Source: Sediminibacterium sp.
GTDB lineage: Bacteria > Bacteroidota > Bacteroidia > B-17B0 > Aurantibacillaceae
Direction: 5' to 3'
NCBI GenBank assembly: GCA_030054095.1
Contig: JASGCO010000009.1
Span: 1 to 64,000, forward strand
DNA length: 64,000 nucleotides
Part shown: positions 16,295 through 25,117 of the stretch, piece by piece
Layout of the letters: each line of letters opens with the position of its first letter
How positions within the stretch are numbered: position 1 is the stretch's first letter
Notes under the pieces: model-generated
Told to the model about the DNA's origin: nothing
Database searches by the model: none
The model's input: the letters and a program-made list of their open reading frames with translations, nothing else
Translations under genes and position numbers: made by a program

Positions 16295-17623
16295 CTACAT
16301 TAGTTTAAGTTGCCTGCTTTGACTCAAAGCCTCCTTATATACCTGTATCGCCCGTACTCTGGCCGAAGCATGATCCACCACGGGCAATGGATAACTTTTC
16401 GTTCCGTATTCCGGAACCCATTTTTTAATGTACTTAAACTCCGGGTCAAACTTTTTCTGTTGTTCATGCGGATTAAATACCCTGAAATAAGGCGCTGCGT
16501 CGCAACCACTTCCGGCAGCCCACTGCCAGCCCCCATTATTGGCACTTAAATCGAAATCCAGCAACTTCTTTGCAAAATACGCCTCTCCCCAACGCCAGTC
16601 TATTAAAAGATCTTTCACTAAAAAACTACTCACAATCATCCGTACCCGGTTATGCATAAATCCGGTAGCATTTAGTTCTCTCATCCCCGCATCTACAATG
16701 GGGAACCCTGTCGCGCCTTCGCACCATTTATTAAAAAGTGATACGTCATTACGCCATTCCACCCTATCGTATTCCGGACGGAAAGCACTTTTAGCGGCAT
16801 GTGGAAAATGCCAAAGAATCATCATGTAAAAATCGCGCCAGATCAGCTCGTTCAGCCAGGCCTCACTTAGCCCAAAACTAGCCGTAACCAACTGACGGAT
16901 ACTCACCGTTCCGAAACGTAAATGCACACTTAAACGGCTGGTACCCGGCAAAAACGGAAAATCACGATTGGCTTTATACTGCGCTAGTAAATCATTGGTT
17001 GGCAAAGAGGGCGAAACATAAATGCAATCAGTTTTCTTAAACCCCATACTTTCCAGATCTGGTAATAGCTCCGGACTACGTTTCATAAACCGCGAAGCAT
17101 ATTTCAAAGTAGGGTACGGTTTATAATAAAACGGACTTAATCTGGCTTTCCACTTGCGGCTATAAGGTGTAAATACAGTATAAGGCTTACCATCGTCCTT
17201 TAACACCTCGTTCTTCTCAAAAATACACTGATCTTTAAATGTCTCAAAAGTAATTCCTCTCCCCGTTAAATATGCTTTAATCGCTTCATCGCGGTGGCTG
17301 GCATAAGGTTCGTAATCATGATTGGTATAAACGGTACTTATGGCGTAAGTACTGCAAAGTGTTTCAAATGACTGAAGGGGTGTACTGTAAAATACCTGCA
17401 AAGCACTGCCATGGCTTTGTAATTCCGCGTCAAGTGCAGTAATTGCCTGATGAATAAAATCAACACGCCGGTCGTACTTATCTTCAAGTGCGTTTAAAAT
17501 AGTTGTATCAAAAATAAACACCGGTAGTACACTCTTCGAATTTCGCAAGGCGTGATACAAGCCTGCATTATCGCTCAATCTTAGGTCTCTCCGAAACCAG
17601 AAAATAGAAATTGTCGCTTTCAT
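16295..17623 (-). CDS. phrB: Deoxyribodipyrimidine photolyase (class I cryptochrome/photolyase family)
   Basis: 442 residues. The N-terminal antenna domain opens with FWFRRDLRLSDN, and the FAD domain has ELIWRDFY, PIVDAGMRELNATG, MHNRVRM and the DFDLSANNGGWQW motif with the conserved Trp residues. The enzyme uses light to split cyclobutane pyrimidine dimers. Length and motif order match class I CPD photolyases. It stands alone, convergent with the kinase gene and just downstream of the ECF sigma gene on the same strand. Confidence 0.92.
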   Translation of the reverse strand: MKATISIFWFRRDLRLSDNAGLYHALRNSKSVLPVFIFDTTILNALEDKYDRRVDFIHQAITALDAELQSHGSALQVFYSTPLQSFETLCSTYAISTVYTNHDYEPYASHRDEAIKAYLTGRGITFETFKDQCIFEKNEVLKDDGKPYTVFTPYSRKWKARLSPFYYKPYPTLKYASRFMKRSPELLPDLESMGFKKTDCIYVSPSLPTNDLLAQYKANRDFPFLPGTSRLSVHLRFGTVSIRQLVTASFGLSEAWLNELIWRDFYMMILWHFPHAAKSAFRPEYDRVEWRNDVSLFNKWCEGATGFPIVDAGMRELNATGFMHNRVRMIVSSFLVKDLLIDWRWGEAYFAKKLLDFDLSANNGGWQWAAGSGCDAAPYFRVFNPHEQQKKFDPEFKYIKKWVPEYGTKSYPLPVVDHASARVRAIQVYKEALSQSRQLKLM

Positions 17624-17719
17624 TTTTTATCAACCGTAGGCATCTGTCCACTCTAAAATTAAAACAATCGAGACAATACGCGCCGGTACAGCAGAAACCA
17701 TTCCGGATCACGCATCGTA

Positions 17720-18226
17720 TCAGTTTCGTACCGACTTCAACGCGTCCATCAACTGCTTACGTGCTGTAAAAATACGACTCTTTACCGTTCCTAAAGGCAA
17801 CTTCATTTCGTGAGCAATCTCTTCATACTTATATCCGGTATAATACCTTGTAAAGGGTAACTTATACTGCTCGTCCAGTTTCTCAATCCGTTTAATAATC
17901 TCTTTCGCCGATAAACGATCTTCACTATGATTATAACTATTTTGTTTATACGCCCGATTCAAAGCTAAATCATCGCCCTTGCTTATCAATGCCTTGGTCT
18001 TAACCGATCGCCGGTAACTGTTAATAAAGGTATTTTTCATAATCGTAAACAGCCAGGCTTTAAGATTTGTACTCTCTTCAAATTTTTCACGGTAAGTCAG
18101 TGCCTTAACATACGTATCCTGTAACAAATCCAAAGCGTCATCAGGATTGTGCGTCAAACTAAGAGCAAAATTTTTCAAGGAGATGCGTTCTCCCACTAGT
18201 TTGGTATTGAACTCTATTGCTGTCAT
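17720..18226 (-). CDS. ECF-type RNA polymerase sigma factor
   Basis: 168 residues with sigma region 2 ([20 protein letters not shown], then [13 protein letters not shown] and YRR) and region 4 ([17 protein letters not shown], a helix-turn-helix). No anti-sigma gene is adjacent, and the next gene on the strand is photolyase, 96 bases on. Its upstream region is full of GTTTAAC/GTTAAAC words, possible autoregulatory sites. Light or stress control of the photolyase is possible but not shown. Confidence 0.88.
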   Translation of the reverse strand: MTAIEFNTKLVGERISLKNFALSLTHNPDDALDLLQDTYVKALTYREKFEESTNLKAWLFTIMKNTFINSYRRSVKTKALISKGDDLALNRAYKQNSYNHSEDRLSAKEIIKRIEKLDEQYKLPFTRYYTGYKYEEIAHEMKLPLGTVKSRIFTARKQLMDALKSVRN

Positions 18227-18355
18227 TTTGTTTAACTTTTAACAACACAATATTAAACAAAATAACCTGAATGTTTAATCAATTAACAAAAAAGCTAAAC
18301 AAAAAATGTTAAACATCTGTTTATCAGTTTATTAAACCTACTTACGATTTGTTTT

Positions 18356-18530
18356 GCCGCCGTTTTTCCCTTCCTGCCTTATCCCTCCCCAAAAACCGCG
18401 CTTTTCGCTATAGCTTGCTTATCCATTGCGGTTTTGCAGTGGTTCCGGGGGCTTCCTAAGGTCGCCGCCTCACACACGCAAAATCACGCAATGGCCCGCG
18501 CAAGGCTGCCGCTTCAATCGCTCGGCGAGT
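18356..18530 (+). repeat. GC-rich dispersed intergenic element, copy 2
   Basis: Shares ordered words with the reverse complement of 4550-4725, including CTTTTCGCTATAGC, CACGCAAAA and GGCTGCCGCTTCAATCGCTC, with insertions between them. It is clearly richer in GC than the AT-rich flanks. No gene lies in it. Confidence 0.55.
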
Positions 18531-18693
18531 CAACGCTAAACATTTTGTTTAACCTATAGTTTCGTTTAACGTCTAAGCAAGTTGCTACCTCCGATAATGT
18601 AAATCGAAAAAAGGGGAAGATAAACCCAGCATGCTGAGCATAACAACCACATACGGGCAACGTAATGACTTTTTGGACGCTTCAACAAAGTGC

Positions 18694-18741
18694 GATGTCA
18701 TTAGATGTCATTAAACAACAGATGTCATTAAACAACTGACA
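18694..18741 (+). repeat. Short tandem repeat of GATGTCATTA units
   Basis: GATGTCATTA at 18694-18703 is followed by two 16-base units, GATGTCATTAAACAAC, at 18704-18719 and 18721-18736, then a partial TGACAT. It lies about 130 bases before the lysS -7 box. Confidence 0.6.
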
Positions 18742-18866
18742 TAAAACAAGGTCTTTCCAAATAACCCCGTCATGTTAAAAGTAATCCGTTACATCACCAC
18801 ACTAAGCAACTACCCTTCACCCACCCTGTCAATTCTCCTTTATCAAATGGTATCATTTAAAAATCC

Positions 18867-18874
18867 TATCTTTG
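18867..18874 (+). promoter_or_regulatory. -7 box of lysS
   Basis: TATCTTTG fits the Bacteroidota -7 consensus TAnnTTTG and lies 22 bases before the lysS ATG. A matching -33 TTTG is not obvious. Confidence 0.55.
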
Positions 18875-18896
18875 CCGCAATTATTTAAAACAGAAT

Positions 18897-20438
18897 ATGT
18901 CAGAACTTAGCGAACAGGAACTTTTGCGCCGTCACAAATTAGACGAATTAAAAAAATTGGGTGTTAATCCGTTTCCACCCGAAGAATTTCAGGTAAACGT
19001 TACAGCTCAGGATATAAAAGACAACTACGAACGCGATAAGTTAAATTATAAGAACATCAGCATTGCAGGCCGCATCATGGGCATCCGCGATATGGGGAAA
19101 GCTTGTTTTGCCGTATTACAAGACGCTACGGCCCGCATTCAGTTCTACATCCGCCGCGACGATGTGTGTCCCGGAGAAGATAAAACACTTTACGATACCG
19201 TTTGGAAAAAACTGATAGATATTGGTGATATTGTGGGCGTTCAGGGCTACGTGTTTACTACCAAAACCGGAGAAATTTCTATCCACGTTACCGAATTCAA
19301 ATTACTGAGCAAATCCTTAAAACCATTACCCATCGTTAAAACCGACGATAGCGGAAACTCTTACGATGAAGTAAGTGATCCTGAATTTCGTTACCGTCAG
19401 CGTTATGTGGATCTTATCATTAATCCACACGTACGCGATACGTTTAAAAAGCGGACACAGATTATGACCTCCATTCGTCAAACGCTTAACGATGCTGGTT
19501 TGCTGGAAGTGGAAACACCCATTTTACAAAGTATTCCCGGAGGCGCTACCGCCCGCCCGTTTATTACACATCACAACGCGTTAAACATTCCGTTGTATTT
19601 ACGTATTGCCAACGAACTGTATCTTAAACGCCTTATTGTTGGCGGGTTCGAAGGCGTGTACGAATTTGCCAAGGACTTCCGTAACGAAGGTATGGATCGC
19701 ACACATAATCCGGAATTTACTGTACTCGAATTTTACGTAGCCTATAAAGACTACAACTGGATGATGAACTTCACCGAGCGTTTACTCGAAAAAGTAGTAA
19801 TGGATTTGTATGGCACTACCGTAGTAACTCTTGGCGATAAAGAAATTGATTTTAAAGCGCCCTTTAAACGCGTTACCATGTTCGAAGCTATACAGGAACA
19901 TACAGGCATTAACATCAGCGGCATGGACGAAGCCCAACTGCGTGAGGTTTGCCGTCAGTTGAACATACACGTAGAACCAAGTATGGGCAAAGGCAAACTC
20001 ATTGATGAAATTTTTGGTGAAAAATGCGAAGGCCATTATATCCAACCAACTTTTATTACCGATTATCCGGTAGAAATGAGTCCGCTTACCAAAAAACACC
20101 GTAATACCGAAGGATTGGTAGAACGTTTTGAATTAATGGTAAATGGTAAGGAATTAGCCAACGCTTACACGGAATTAAACGATCCTATTGATCAGCGCGA
20201 ACGTTTCGAAGAACAATTACGCCTTCAGGAACGTGGCGATGATGAGGCCATGTTTATTGACCACGACTTCTTACGCGCACTTGAATATGGCATGCCCCCT
20301 ACCGCTGGTATTGGCATAGGTATAGACCGTTTAACCATGACATTGACCAATAACGCGGCCATACAGGAAGTCTTGTTCTTCCCCCAAATGCGCCCCGAGG
20401 TTAAAAAAGTAAACGAAGAAACAACAGCCGGAGAGTAA
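18897..20438 (+). CDS. lysS: Lysine--tRNA ligase (class II)
   Basis: 513 residues, the normal length. The N-terminal OB-fold anticodon-binding domain covers about 55-150 (ISIAGRIMGIRDMGKACF). Class II motifs follow: motif 1 around VETPIL, motif 2 FRNEGMDRTHNPEFT and motif 3 GIGIGIDRLTM near the C-terminus. It charges tRNA-Lys with lysine in the cytoplasm. The start is fixed by the -7 box just upstream and by the family N-terminus (MSELSEQELLRR). Confidence 0.96.
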   Translation: MSELSEQELLRRHKLDELKKLGVNPFPPEEFQVNVTAQDIKDNYERDKLNYKNISIAGRIMGIRDMGKACFAVLQDATARIQFYIRRDDVCPGEDKTLYDTVWKKLIDIGDIVGVQGYVFTTKTGEISIHVTEFKLLSKSLKPLPIVKTDDSGNSYDEVSDPEFRYRQRYVDLIINPHVRDTFKKRTQIMTSIRQTLNDAGLLEVETPILQSIPGGATARPFITHHNALNIPLYLRIANELYLKRLIVGGFEGVYEFAKDFRNEGMDRTHNPEFTVLEFYVAYKDYNWMMNFTERLLEKVVMDLYGTTVVTLGDKEIDFKAPFKRVTMFEAIQEHTGINISGMDEAQLREVCRQLNIHVEPSMGKGKLIDEIFGEKCEGHYIQPTFITDYPVEMSPLTKKHRNTEGLVERFELMVNGKELANAYTELNDPIDQRERFEEQLRLQERGDDEAMFIDHDFLRALEYGMPPTAGIGIGIDRLTMTLTNNAAIQEVLFFPQMRPEVKKVNEETTAGE

Positions 20439-20447
20439 ATCCGGCTG
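20425..20447 (+). terminator. Weak hairpin over the lysS stop codon
   Basis: CAGCCGG 20425-20431 pairs with CCGGCTG 20441-20447; the lysS TAA lies in the loop. There is no immediate T tract, so it may be an RNA-stability hairpin rather than a terminator. Confidence 0.3.
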
Positions 20448-20501
20448 ATAAGTTTGCATTTTTTGGCAAACGCTTAACTAAATTTATTTATTACTTTAGC
20501 C

Positions 20502-21044
20502 TTGTTTTTGAAAAAGAGCTTATATATTTTTCTTGTAGCCCTTTCTGCCATTCTTTATTCCTGTAAAGAACAACCCGGTGCCACTAAAGAAGATAAGCCC
20601 CGAATATTTCCGGGCTTTCATCCTCTTATGGATGAAATTGTACGTTCACGTGATGGGGTTTTCAGAGGACTGGATTTAAACAGCAAGGCAGAAATTATTA
20701 AAAAAATTGAAACTGCCGCTCCGGTTGAAGCCGAATCTGGTCACATTTATTTCGAATACAAAGTGGACTCCCTTACCAATTACTCCATTGATTATGCGCT
20801 CGCCAATGATAGTCTTCAGGAAATTAACGTGCAAATCAATTGTAACGATCTCGAATTAACCTCTTACCTCTTCTGCGACCTGAAAGATTATTACGAAAAC
20901 AAACTACCTAATCCCACCGAAGACAAAGGTTACGTCGTTTACAACTGTTTTGAGGGACAACGCAAACCGTTTGTTGTATCCTTAAGCGATAACTCCACTC
21001 CCGTTAAAGGTATCCTGAACCTCGTTATTTATAAAGATAAATAA
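20502..21044 (+). CDS. Lipoprotein of unknown function
   Basis: 180 residues with a lipoprotein signal: FLKKSLYIFLVALSAILYSC, Cys at about residue 21, then a Lys/Glu-rich linker. The start is one of two TTG codons (20502 or 20508); no ATG fits. The mature part has alternating strands with IYFEYKVDSL and QINCNDLE, and no family is recognised. It lies 63 bases after lysS on the same strand, probably with its own promoter. Confidence 0.65.
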   Translation: MFLKKSLYIFLVALSAILYSCKEQPGATKEDKPRIFPGFHPLMDEIVRSRDGVFRGLDLNSKAEIIKKIETAAPVEAESGHIYFEYKVDSLTNYSIDYALANDSLQEINVQINCNDLELTSYLFCDLKDYYENKLPNPTEDKGYVVYNCFEGQRKPFVVSLSDNSTPVKGILNLVIYKDK

Positions 21045-21294
21045 ATCGTCTCCTTACTAAAATAAGTTGTTTGCTCATTGTGTAGCAGTGTTACTACATT
21101 ACATCCATTAACATGTCTTCATCTATCCATTTGTTTTTTATCTTTGTTCAAAATTCAGAAGCCACTGTCGGTTATTCTGAATAAAACCACTCAATGAAAA
21201 GTAGTCATGTAATGCGTTTACTATCAGAAAATAGCTAAGGTTTTCCAAAAGGGAAGCCCTTAAATCCTATTGTCTTATTTTAAACTAAATTATC

Positions 21295-21999
21295 ATGTCA
21301 ATTTCAAAAAAATACGGACGAACGTATCATTACCCTTTCTCACCCGGCACCAGCAGCGACGATCGGATTAACACCCATTACTGGGAATCCGTTTCAAACT
21401 TTCCATGCCTTATTCACACCGAGAAACTCGATGGCGAAAATAACTGCCTGAGTCGCCATGGTGTTTTTGCCCGCTCACATGTGGCTCCCACGGTATCGCC
21501 GTGGACGCAAGCCATACGGCAACACTGGCAATTACTTAAAAATGATTTGGGGAATTATGAAATTTTTGGCGAAAATCTTTACGCCATCCATTCCATTGCC
21601 TACCGTACCATTGAACACCATTATTATGTATTCGCCGTGCGGGAACACGATACCTGGTTATCATGGGAAGAAACCTGTTTTATTGCTGCCTGTTTCGATT
21701 TACCAACCGTTCCGGTTATTGCCATTACTGGCCCTCACACTGACAAGGAAGAGTACGAACAACTACTGCTCAGTTGGGTAAAAGGTGCCGGTGCTTTTGA
21801 CCCGGCAGATGCGATAAGCGGCGTACCATGCACTATGGAAGGACTTGTGAGCCGGAACAGTAATACTTACACCGTGAACGCTTTCGCGGATAACGTGTTC
21901 AAATACGTGCGCAAAGGCCACGTAAAAACAGATGAGCACTGGACCCGCAACTGGAAACGCGCACCTTTAAAACACGAACGTTATGTGGACCCTTTGTAA
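21295..21999 (+). CDS. RNA ligase (nucleotidyltransferase family)
   Basis: 234 residues with the covalent nucleotidyltransferase motifs in order: motif I EKLDGEN with Lys44 as the predicted AMP-accepting lysine, motif III YEIFGENLY (88-96), motif IV EGLVSR (182-187) and motif V FKYVRKGHV (202-210). It lacks the C-terminal domain of T4 Rnl2, as in short stand-alone ligases. It joins RNA ends bearing 3'-OH and 5'-phosphate. The downstream HD-Pnk gene overlaps it by 17 bases and would prepare such ends, so the pair forms an RNA repair cassette. Confidence 0.88.
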   Translation: MSISKKYGRTYHYPFSPGTSSDDRINTHYWESVSNFPCLIHTEKLDGENNCLSRHGVFARSHVAPTVSPWTQAIRQHWQLLKNDLGNYEIFGENLYAIHSIAYRTIEHHYYVFAVREHDTWLSWEETCFIAACFDLPTVPVIAITGPHTDKEEYEQLLLSWVKGAGAFDPADAISGVPCTMEGLVSRNSNTYTVNAFADNVFKYVRKGHVKTDEHWTRNWKRAPLKHERYVDPL

Positions 22000-23086
22000 A
22001 ACCAGAGACTGGAACGAACTCAGGCAGTTTACCTGGGTAAACGCTATGCATGGCGTCCCTCAAAGCCCGGTGCATCATGCCGAAGGCGATGTGGCTATTC
22101 ATACCCAAATGGTGCTGGAGCAACTCCTGCAACTAACCGATTACCAACAGTTACCCCCACAGGATCAGGAAATTCTGTGGGCGGCAGCTTTATTGCACGA
22201 TGTGGAAAAACGATCCACCACATTTACCGACGAACACGGACATATTGTATCGCCCGGACATGCGAAAAAAGGGGCCTTAACCACGCGGCAAATTCTTTAT
22301 CGCGAAATAGATACACCATTCCAGGTCCGCGAACAAATTGTAGCGCTGGTCAGGTACCATGGCTTTCCCCTGTGGTGTTTCGAAAAACCAGATCCGCAAC
22401 GGGCTTTACTCAAAGCCTCGCTGGAAGTTAACCTGCAATGGTTGTACCTGCTTGCCAAAGCCGACGTGTTGGGCCGTATCTGCAACGATCAGACCGTTCT
22501 CCTGTATAAACTGGAACTATTTAAAGAGTATTGCATCGAACAAAAGGTATGGCATAATCCCTACCCTTTCGCCAATACATCCGCAAAATTCCATTACTTT
22601 CAGGAAGGCGGCGAAAGTCCGGATTACGTTCCATTCGGAAACCCTGCTGTTGAAGTCATTCTACTGTCGGGTATTGCCGGTAGCGGTAAAGATTTCTTTA
22701 TCCGGAAAAATTATCCCGGCTGGCCGGTAGTATCGCTCGATGCCCTGAGACGCGAGTTAAAAATCAATCACCGCGACAGTAAAGGAAACGGACAAATTAT
22801 ACAGGCATGTAAAGAACAAGCCCGCTCCTATCTGCGGCAAGGAACATCGTTTGTATGGAATGCCACTAACATTACCGCACAGATGAGGGAACAGTTAATT
22901 GACCTTTTACGCGTGTATAAACCATGTTTCAAAATTATATATGTAGAGGTCCCTTACAAAACACTGATCCTGCAAAACCGGTCACGTCCTTATCCCATAC
23001 CTGAAAGCGCTATCGAGAAAATGATTGATAAACTGGAAGTGCCACGTTTATGGGAAGCCCATCAGGTAGAGTGGCATGTAAAATAA
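21983..23086 (+). CDS. HD-Pnk: HD phosphohydrolase fused to polynucleotide kinase
   Basis: 367 residues in two modules. The N-terminal HD domain (about 30-180) has GDVAIH (H40), LLHDVEK (H72-D73), RYHGFPLW and KADVLGR (D161), a metal site predicted to remove 2',3'-cyclic phosphate or phosphate ends. The C-terminal P-loop kinase (about 222-367) has GIAGSGKD (230-237), SLDALRRE and WNATN, then an R-rich lid (QNRSRPYP). It should phosphorylate 5'-OH ends. The same fusion was characterised biochemically from Runella slithyformis. It starts inside the ligase gene, so the two are translationally coupled. Confidence 0.88.
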   Translation: MWTLCKTRDWNELRQFTWVNAMHGVPQSPVHHAEGDVAIHTQMVLEQLLQLTDYQQLPPQDQEILWAAALLHDVEKRSTTFTDEHGHIVSPGHAKKGALTTRQILYREIDTPFQVREQIVALVRYHGFPLWCFEKPDPQRALLKASLEVNLQWLYLLAKADVLGRICNDQTVLLYKLELFKEYCIEQKVWHNPYPFANTSAKFHYFQEGGESPDYVPFGNPAVEVILLSGIAGSGKDFFIRKNYPGWPVVSLDALRRELKINHRDSKGNGQIIQACKEQARSYLRQGTSFVWNATNITAQMREQLIDLLRVYKPCFKIIYVEVPYKTLILQNRSRPYPIPESAIEKMIDKLEVPRLWEAHQVEWHVK

Positions 23087-23093
23087 GTAACAG

Positions 23094-23127
23094 CCTTCTC
23101 CGGAAATAAAATCCGGAGAAGGATTTT
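23094..23127 (+). terminator. Rho-independent terminator of the RNA repair operon
   Basis: CCTTCTCCGGA (23094-23104) pairs perfectly with TCCGGAGAAGG (23112-23122) and is followed by ATTTTAT. It lies 7 bases after the HD-Pnk stop. Confidence 0.8.
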
Positions 23128-23240
23128 ATGAACTTTCTTTATAAAAATTGTGACCAAGTGCCTGAAATAATACACATTTAGAATAGCGGCATAGATTAAC
23201 CGATTCCTGTCCTACGTATATTTACAATGTGACAATTCAC

Positions 23241-24452
23241 ATGAAAAAAACAGGTTACATTATCGGTTGTGCTATTTTAAGCTCCTGCATCGTTAACAAA
23301 CTGCACACAGAAGACATTGTATTTAAAACGGAATATAAATTTTCGGCCGAAATAGAACGGCAGGTACAACAAGATACACTTCCCTGGAAATACCAGATCT
23401 CTGCTGCGGACTACGCTACTAAAGGTGATTATAAAAACGCGTTAATACATTGGGACATGGCCTTTACCCCCGGAGAAAAAACGTATTCGCCAACTCAGAC
23501 CGACTCCATTACAAAAAAATATACCGCCACAAATGCTTTAGATTTTATTGCTGCTGAAGCTACCAAACATCAGGTAGTCATTATAAACGAAGCGCATCAC
23601 CATTCATATCACCGTTTTTTTACCCGCACCCTTCTTAAAAAACTGTACGATAAAGGCTACCGGAACCTTGGATTGGAAGCACTCGGAAATGGGACATATA
23701 CAGACTCTGCCCTTAACCAGCGTAAATTTCCGGTATTAGCTTCCGGGCACTACATTAAAGATCCGCAATTTGGCAACCTCATAAGAGAAGCTCTGGAAAT
23801 GGGCTATCATGTATTTGCTTACGAAGCTACGTCAGATGCGAACGGTAAACTCCGGGAAATAGAACAAGCCCGCAACATCCAAAAAGAAATGAAGACACGA
23901 CCCGGTGAAAAATTCCTTATTCACTGCGGCTTCGATCATGCACTGGAAGGGATACACAGTTCGTGGGAAAAAGCCATGGCAGGCCGTTTAGCAGAATACA
24001 CCGGCACCGATCCCTTAACCATTGATCAGGTACTGTACAGCGAAAAGAGTAAGCCCGGATTCCGTCATCCTCTTTCAAAAGCACTCAACGTAAAAACACC
24101 TTCCATTCTGACAGACAGTACCGGAAAACCCTTAGCCTATAAGCGCGGCGAATCGTGGGCCGACCTTGCCATATTCCATCCTGTCACAGATTACACCTGC
24201 AACCGCCCGAACTGGTTGTTTAATACCGACTTTAAAAAAACAGAAATTTCGTTACAAACAATCCGTTTATCCTTTCCACTGATGGTGCTAGCCTTTAAAA
24301 AAGGAGAAGACAGAACCATAGCTATTCCAACGGATATAACTGAAGTGAACGCGTCAGACCAAAAGTGTTTGCTCGCTTTAAAAAAAGGAGAGTATGAGAT
24401 TGTTGTTACAAACGGAAAGAACTCAGTGAAATTTGAATACAATGTAAAATAA
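23241..24452 (+). CDS. Lipoprotein, possibly EreA/ChaN-like
   Basis: 403 residues from ATG 23241 (a GTG four codons earlier is an alternative). Lipobox LSSC puts the lipid-bearing Cys at about residue 16. The core VVIINEAHHHSYHRFFTR followed by GYRNLGLEALG, and later FLIHCGFDHAL, resembles the erythromycin-esterase/ChaN/TIKI superfamily, which uses paired His and Glu residues. That assignment rests on motif shape only, and no substrate is suggested. Location is probably the periplasmic face of a membrane. The C-terminal 90 residues look like a beta domain. Confidence 0.6.
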   Translation: MKKTGYIIGCAILSSCIVNKLHTEDIVFKTEYKFSAEIERQVQQDTLPWKYQISAADYATKGDYKNALIHWDMAFTPGEKTYSPTQTDSITKKYTATNALDFIAAEATKHQVVIINEAHHHSYHRFFTRTLLKKLYDKGYRNLGLEALGNGTYTDSALNQRKFPVLASGHYIKDPQFGNLIREALEMGYHVFAYEATSDANGKLREIEQARNIQKEMKTRPGEKFLIHCGFDHALEGIHSSWEKAMAGRLAEYTGTDPLTIDQVLYSEKSKPGFRHPLSKALNVKTPSILTDSTGKPLAYKRGESWADLAIFHPVTDYTCNRPNWLFNTDFKKTEISLQTIRLSFPLMVLAFKKGEDRTIAIPTDITEVNASDQKCLLALKKGEYEIVVTNGKNSVKFEYNVK

Positions 24453-24529
24453 TCCACACCAGTCACACAAGCCAAACGGAAAAACCCTTCTACATTACAT
24501 TGCTATTAATATATAAATAAAATAGACTT

Positions 24530-24904
24530 ATGCTTACTACCATTCATCCCAAATTACCCATGCGCGACAAGAAAATAACACAGGACTTTTACACCAGATA
24601 CCTGAGCTTTAGCACCTTTGGCAACAGGGATTATGACAATTATCTCATGCTTCAAAAAGATGCTATACAAATTCACTTTTTTGAATTTAAGGCACTTTAT
24701 CCCAACGAGAACTATGGCCAGGTTTATATCCGAACCAATGCCATCCACTTACTATACAATACTTTGTTGGCAAACCACTGCCCAATTCATCCAAATGGCC
24801 ATCTTACAACCAAACCCTGGGGCCAAATTGAATTTTCGGTTTTAGATCCGGATAATAACTTACTTACTTTTGGTCAGGACGCGGATCTTCCCAATCCGGA
24901 GTAG
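24530..24904 (+). CDS. VOC family (glyoxalase/bleomycin-resistance) protein
   Basis: 124 residues with two beta-alpha-beta-beta-beta halves. The opening HPKLPMRDKKITQDFYTRYL and the closing WGQIEFSVLDPDNNLLTFGQ are typical of bleomycin-resistance-like VOC proteins, and the metal or ligand residues H64-E66 region (IHFFEF) and E107 (IEFSV) are visible. These proteins bind drugs or perform glyoxalase-type chemistry; which applies here cannot be said. Single gene, plus strand. Confidence 0.8.
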   Translation: MLTTIHPKLPMRDKKITQDFYTRYLSFSTFGNRDYDNYLMLQKDAIQIHFFEFKALYPNENYGQVYIRTNAIHLLYNTLLANHCPIHPNGHLTTKPWGQIEFSVLDPDNNLLTFGQDADLPNPE

Positions 24905-25117
24905 TCTCTTGTTTGCTTCCGCATGTAAACAGAATTGCCATAAGTGACAGGTGAATCCAACTTTCCTATTTAAAGTCTTATTCCAACATTATGCTGATTT
25001 GATTAAACGCGCTTAATTTTAATATTGACAAGATTCTGTCAGACTATTAACAATTATCATTCCATACTTTTCCATTTTTTGGCTTTACTTTCTCTTGCAA
25101 ATTCATTAAACTTGTAT

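Larger units (their letters stand above)
18227..18896. other. Long intergenic region between the ECF sigma gene and lysS
   Basis: 670 bases without a gene. From left to right it holds an AT-rich part with at least five GTTTAA/TTAAAC words (18227-18345), the second copy of a GC-rich element (18356-18530), two more GTTTAAC words near 18546 and 18557, a short tandem repeat at 18694-18741, and the lysS -7 box at 18867. Confidence 0.6.
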
